Source: Bacteroidales bacterium
GTDB lineage: Bacteria; Bacteroidota; Bacteroidia; Bacteroidales; WCHB1-69
NCBI GenBank assembly: GCA_017454945.1
Contig: JAFTCA010000010.1
Coordinates: forward strand, 97,619-161,618
Length of the DNA stretch: 64,000 nucleotides
Reading direction: 5' to 3'
Within the stretch, counting starts at the first letter, position 1. Every line of letters starts with the position of its first letter. Shown piece after piece: positions 62,075 through 64,000 of the stretch. A program made the position numbers and the translations under genes. The notes beneath the pieces were generated by a model. That model ran no database searches, had not been told where the DNA came from, and saw only the letters and a program-made list of their open reading frames with translations.

Positions 62075-62326
62075 ATGGAAAAACAAGAGTATGAAAAGAG
62101 CGTATTAGAGTACGAGGACGTGAAAGACGCAATGGAATACCACCACCGGCTTGGTAAAGAGGAAGGATTTAACGAAGGTTTTGACAAAGGGCTAGAAAAT
62201 GGTATAGAAAAAGGCAAACGTGAAATGGTTCTTAACATGCTGGAGAAAGGGATACCCATTGCCACCATTGCAGAAATTGCCGAAATGACGGAAGAAGAGG
62301 TAAAAATGTGCCAAGAGAAGAGTTAA
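62075..62326 (+). CDS. C-terminal fragment of an Rpn-family nuclease/transposase
   Basis: 83 residues matching only the tail of Rpn (PD-(D/E)XK recombination-promoting nuclease) proteins: a charged helix with Gly every fourth residue (GKEEGFNEGFDKGLENGIEK) followed by a small HTH-like end (MLEKGIPIATIAEIAEMT). The nuclease domain, normally 200 residues upstream, is missing; the upstream DNA is low-complexity repeat. Either a truncated mobile-element gene or an internal-start product kept as a small DNA-binding protein. The 3' side carries another extragenic hairpin. Confidence 0.7.
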   Translation: MEKQEYEKSVLEYEDVKDAMEYHHRLGKEEGFNEGFDKGLENGIEKGKREMVLNMLEKGIPIATIAEIAEMTEEEVKMCQEKS

Positions 62327-62357
62327 CGGTGGTTTCGACAGGCTCAACCACCGCCGA

Positions 62358-62372
62358 GCACGCGCAGCGTGC
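62358..62372. repeat. 15-bp hairpin motif, copy 2
   Basis: Identical to 1041-1055 (GCACGCGCAGCGTGC). It follows a stretch reading TTCGACAGGCTCAACCACCG, which looks like an extragenic repeat unit, and lies between the Rpn fragment and the DUF2971 gene. Confidence 0.5.
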
Positions 62373-62476
62373 GAAGGAATCCCATTTCCGTTTCTCTTTA
62401 ATGGGATGTACAACTATAGAATGAAGGGAAATACTATTTATTAACAACCACAAAAGGGTTGCACATTATTCCATTA

Positions 62477-63301
62477 TTACGGGATTGTAATAGGGTGTTT
62501 AAATGGAACGGCATACAGGTCATTTCTTGTAGGCTTTATCTTAATACCTGCTTTATGACATGCTGTTGTCAGCACATTCAATTCCATATCAGAACATCTT
62601 TCATCAATCACGATAGCTTCTATAAAATCCGTCCAATTCAATTTAACATAAATGAATTTCCCCGTTTTCTTCCTTCCGTGCACCTTGAAAGCGTTCTTAT
62701 TATCCAAGTCCAAAAAGAAACGCGTTTCATTCTCATATCGGAAACATTTTCTCTTAACAAGCAGCAGAGATAAAAATCCACTCAAATCAATTCCTTTTCC
62801 AAAAATAGCTGAATAATTAGGCGACTTCTTATCTGTAAGATGCGTTATTTCTTTATCAATCTGTTTATAAATGCATTGTCCCTCGTATGCAACTCCGTTG
62901 TTTTTGAGAGCTTTGCTTAATGCTATTCGAAACTTACTTCTATTAATTTTAAATTGAACACACCTACCACTTAATCCCGATTGGCTATAAATATACGTTT
63001 TCCAAGCTGCCTCATTTACTTTCTCTTTTGTAAAACAACACGCAAATATTGTTTTCGGGTACGACTTAGTAGGATCAACTTTATGATAATCAGCCGTATA
63101 AAACAATTTTTCATATTGATCTTTCCAACTTGACGGTTCTGCAAATCGCAATTCACTATTTTGCAGACATTTTAAAGCAGTATCCATATCCATATATTTG
63201 TACAGAAATTGTTTTTTACTGTTCTTACCTAATATTTTACAGCGAGCATATAATTGTTGTGCGTATTGACTTTGGTTTTCTATTTCCACTTTTATTTCCA
63301 T
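62477..63301 (-). CDS. DUF2971-family protein
   Basis: A 274-residue cytosolic protein of the DUF2971 family. The typical N-terminal motif is FLYKYMDMDTALKCLQNSEL followed by RFAEPSSWKDQYEKLF, then FACCFTKEKVNEAAWKTYI and RCVQFKINRSKF. The C-terminal half has RYENETRFFLDLDNK and FIEAIVIDERCSDME. Members often occur in accessory or defence-related regions, and their biochemical role is unknown. The gene is AT-rich compared with dusB and mutS, consistent with transfer. No partner gene is evident; it lies between an Rpn fragment and a FISUMP gene. Confidence 0.85.
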   Translation of the reverse strand: MEIKVEIENQSQYAQQLYARCKILGKNSKKQFLYKYMDMDTALKCLQNSELRFAEPSSWKDQYEKLFYTADYHKVDPTKSYPKTIFACCFTKEKVNEAAWKTYIYSQSGLSGRCVQFKINRSKFRIALSKALKNNGVAYEGQCIYKQIDKEITHLTDKKSPNYSAIFGKGIDLSGFLSLLLVKRKCFRYENETRFFLDLDNKNAFKVHGRKKTGKFIYVKLNWTDFIEAIVIDERCSDMELNVLTTACHKAGIKIKPTRNDLYAVPFKHPITIP

Positions 63302-63354
63302 TTTAACATGATTTGAAGAATATTAATAACTCTATTTTGAACTCTTTTTTAATC

Positions 63355-64000
63355 TTAATCTTTCAAACAACGAACTGATACATAGGCAGATGCGGTGGTT
63401 AAGTAGCTTGCCATGGAGACAGAACCGCTGCCGAAAGAGCAGTATGATGCATCCTGACTTTTCCAAAACGTGGCAAGATGGCCGAAACCGTAGTCGCAAC
63501 AGCCAGCAGGAACGATCGAAAAACCTGTGGCATTGTTGCTCTCTTGATCATTTCCCACAGTACATGAATATGTACTTGTTTCCCAACCTGTTGTAGAAGC
63601 CAACGCCTTGGCATAGCATGAACTATTGGAATCACACTGATACTGGCATTGTTTTCCCACATAATCAGTCAATTGTGTCCATTCTGCACCGCTCGGAACA
63701 TGCCAACCATTGGGACAAACACCCTGTACACCGCTGGGATTGGAAGAGGATGATGAGGCACCATTCATTACTGCTTTCCAGTTGTACAACAAGCCGTATG
63801 TGGTCTTATTCGATGAGTTATTATTCGGATAGTACCAATAGGCCACATCGTCAGAGTATGTGCTTCCCTGTGTAATAGAAATTCCATCGGCATACTTGGT
63901 GGTACGCAGGTTCTCCTTCATCCAACACTGAGAACCAATCTGTACTGTATTGTATATATTGCCATCGCGATCGGTTACTGTGGATGCAGCAGCACAAGCT
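63355..64000 (-). CDS. FISUMP-domain protein, 5' end beyond the window
   Basis: The frame is open to the right window edge, so only the C-terminal 214 residues are seen. It has the FISUMP opening DRDGNIYNTVQIGSQCWMKE, then NLRTTKYADG, YGLLYNWKAVMNG, VQGVCPNGWHVPSGAEW and the terminal YVSVRCLKD. The visible ATG at 63921 is internal to the conserved domain and is not the true start. It resembles the FISUMP lipoprotein at 55356 but is clearly divergent, so they are paralogues rather than a recent copy. Confidence 0.9.
   Translation of the reverse strand, partial: ACAAASTVTDRDGNIYNTVQIGSQCWMKENLRTTKYADGISITQGSTYSDDVAYWYYPNNNSSNKTTYGLLYNWKAVMNGASSSSSNPSGVQGVCPNGWHVPSGAEWTQLTDYVGKQCQYQCDSNSSCYAKALASTTGWETSTYSCTVGNDQESNNATGFSIVPAGCCDYGFGHLATFWKSQDASYCSFGSGSVSMASYLTTASAYVSVRCLKD

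Overview
The window is chromosomal DNA from a Bacteroidota bacterium, most likely order Bacteroidales. The evidence is: many intergenic regions carry the Bacteroidetes -7 promoter element TAnnTTTG just upstream of start codons; several proteins end in type IX secretion (T9SS) sorting domains of type A (22968-25097, 46988-49123) or type B/CHU_C (25699-28302); there is a Bacteroidetes-type RNA polymerase omega next to BamD, CoaBC, a DUF4835/PorD-like protein and RecN; and two FISUMP-domain proteins are present. The genus cannot be named from the sequence alone. No rRNA or CRISPR array is present.

Layout. 1-2.3 kb: a HigA-type antitoxin whose toxin partner seems reduced to a 25-codon stub, a hairpin-rich repeat zone, a NUDIX hydrolase and a winged-helix regulator with an operator-like repeat. 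2.6-10.4 kb: a visibly AT-rich defence island with a helicase-less restriction-methylase fusion (nuclease domain plus N6-adenine methylase), two specificity genes joined by a C8 homopolymer, a DUF2806 protein, an AbiH-family protein and a DUF1016/YhcG PD-(D/E)XK protein. 10.4-25.7 kb: core genes (yebC, miaA, a lytic transglycosylase, tRNA-Phe, an RluD-like synthase, a beta-CASP nuclease, ackA, meaB, xerD, elbB, aroK) and a secreted C10 cysteine protease. 25.7-36.8 kb: a type B T9SS cargo, then a conserved co-directional cluster bamD-rpoZ-coaBC-(T9SS-like protein)-DUF4835-recN, a barrel protein and an LplT-like MFS carrier. 36.7-39.9 kb: a frameshifted ORF6N gene and two nucleotide-sugar genes of the WbpA/WbpB type. 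40-54.9 kb: purD, an RsuA/RluB-type synthase, a 2-hydroxyacid dehydrogenase, uvrD-rlmN, a CotH-kinase/T9SS surface protein, an M23/LysM protein, alkaline phosphatase and mfd. 55-64 kb: tRNA-Pro and tRNA-Arg, a FISUMP lipoprotein, rpsA, mutS, dusB, an Rpn-family C-terminal fragment, a DUF2971 protein and a FISUMP protein cut by the window end.

Most notable signals. (1) The C8 tract at the end of the first specificity gene: adding one C reads straight through into the second specificity gene, giving a predicted 737-residue protein with three target-recognition regions, a candidate phase-variable switch. (2) A G9 tract at the -33 region of the promoter of the CotH/T9SS surface gene, a second candidate phase-variable locus. 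(3) Six intergenic 28-nt palindromes with one architecture but different, internally complementary cores. (4) A 30-bp exact repeat directly after two unrelated genes, which in one case supplies the end of the rlmN reading frame. (5) A strong intrinsic terminator inside the first codons of aroK. Several T9SS cargoes and a WbpA/WbpB pair lie in the same window, which fits the known use of Wbp sugars to anchor T9SS cargo in Porphyromonas.
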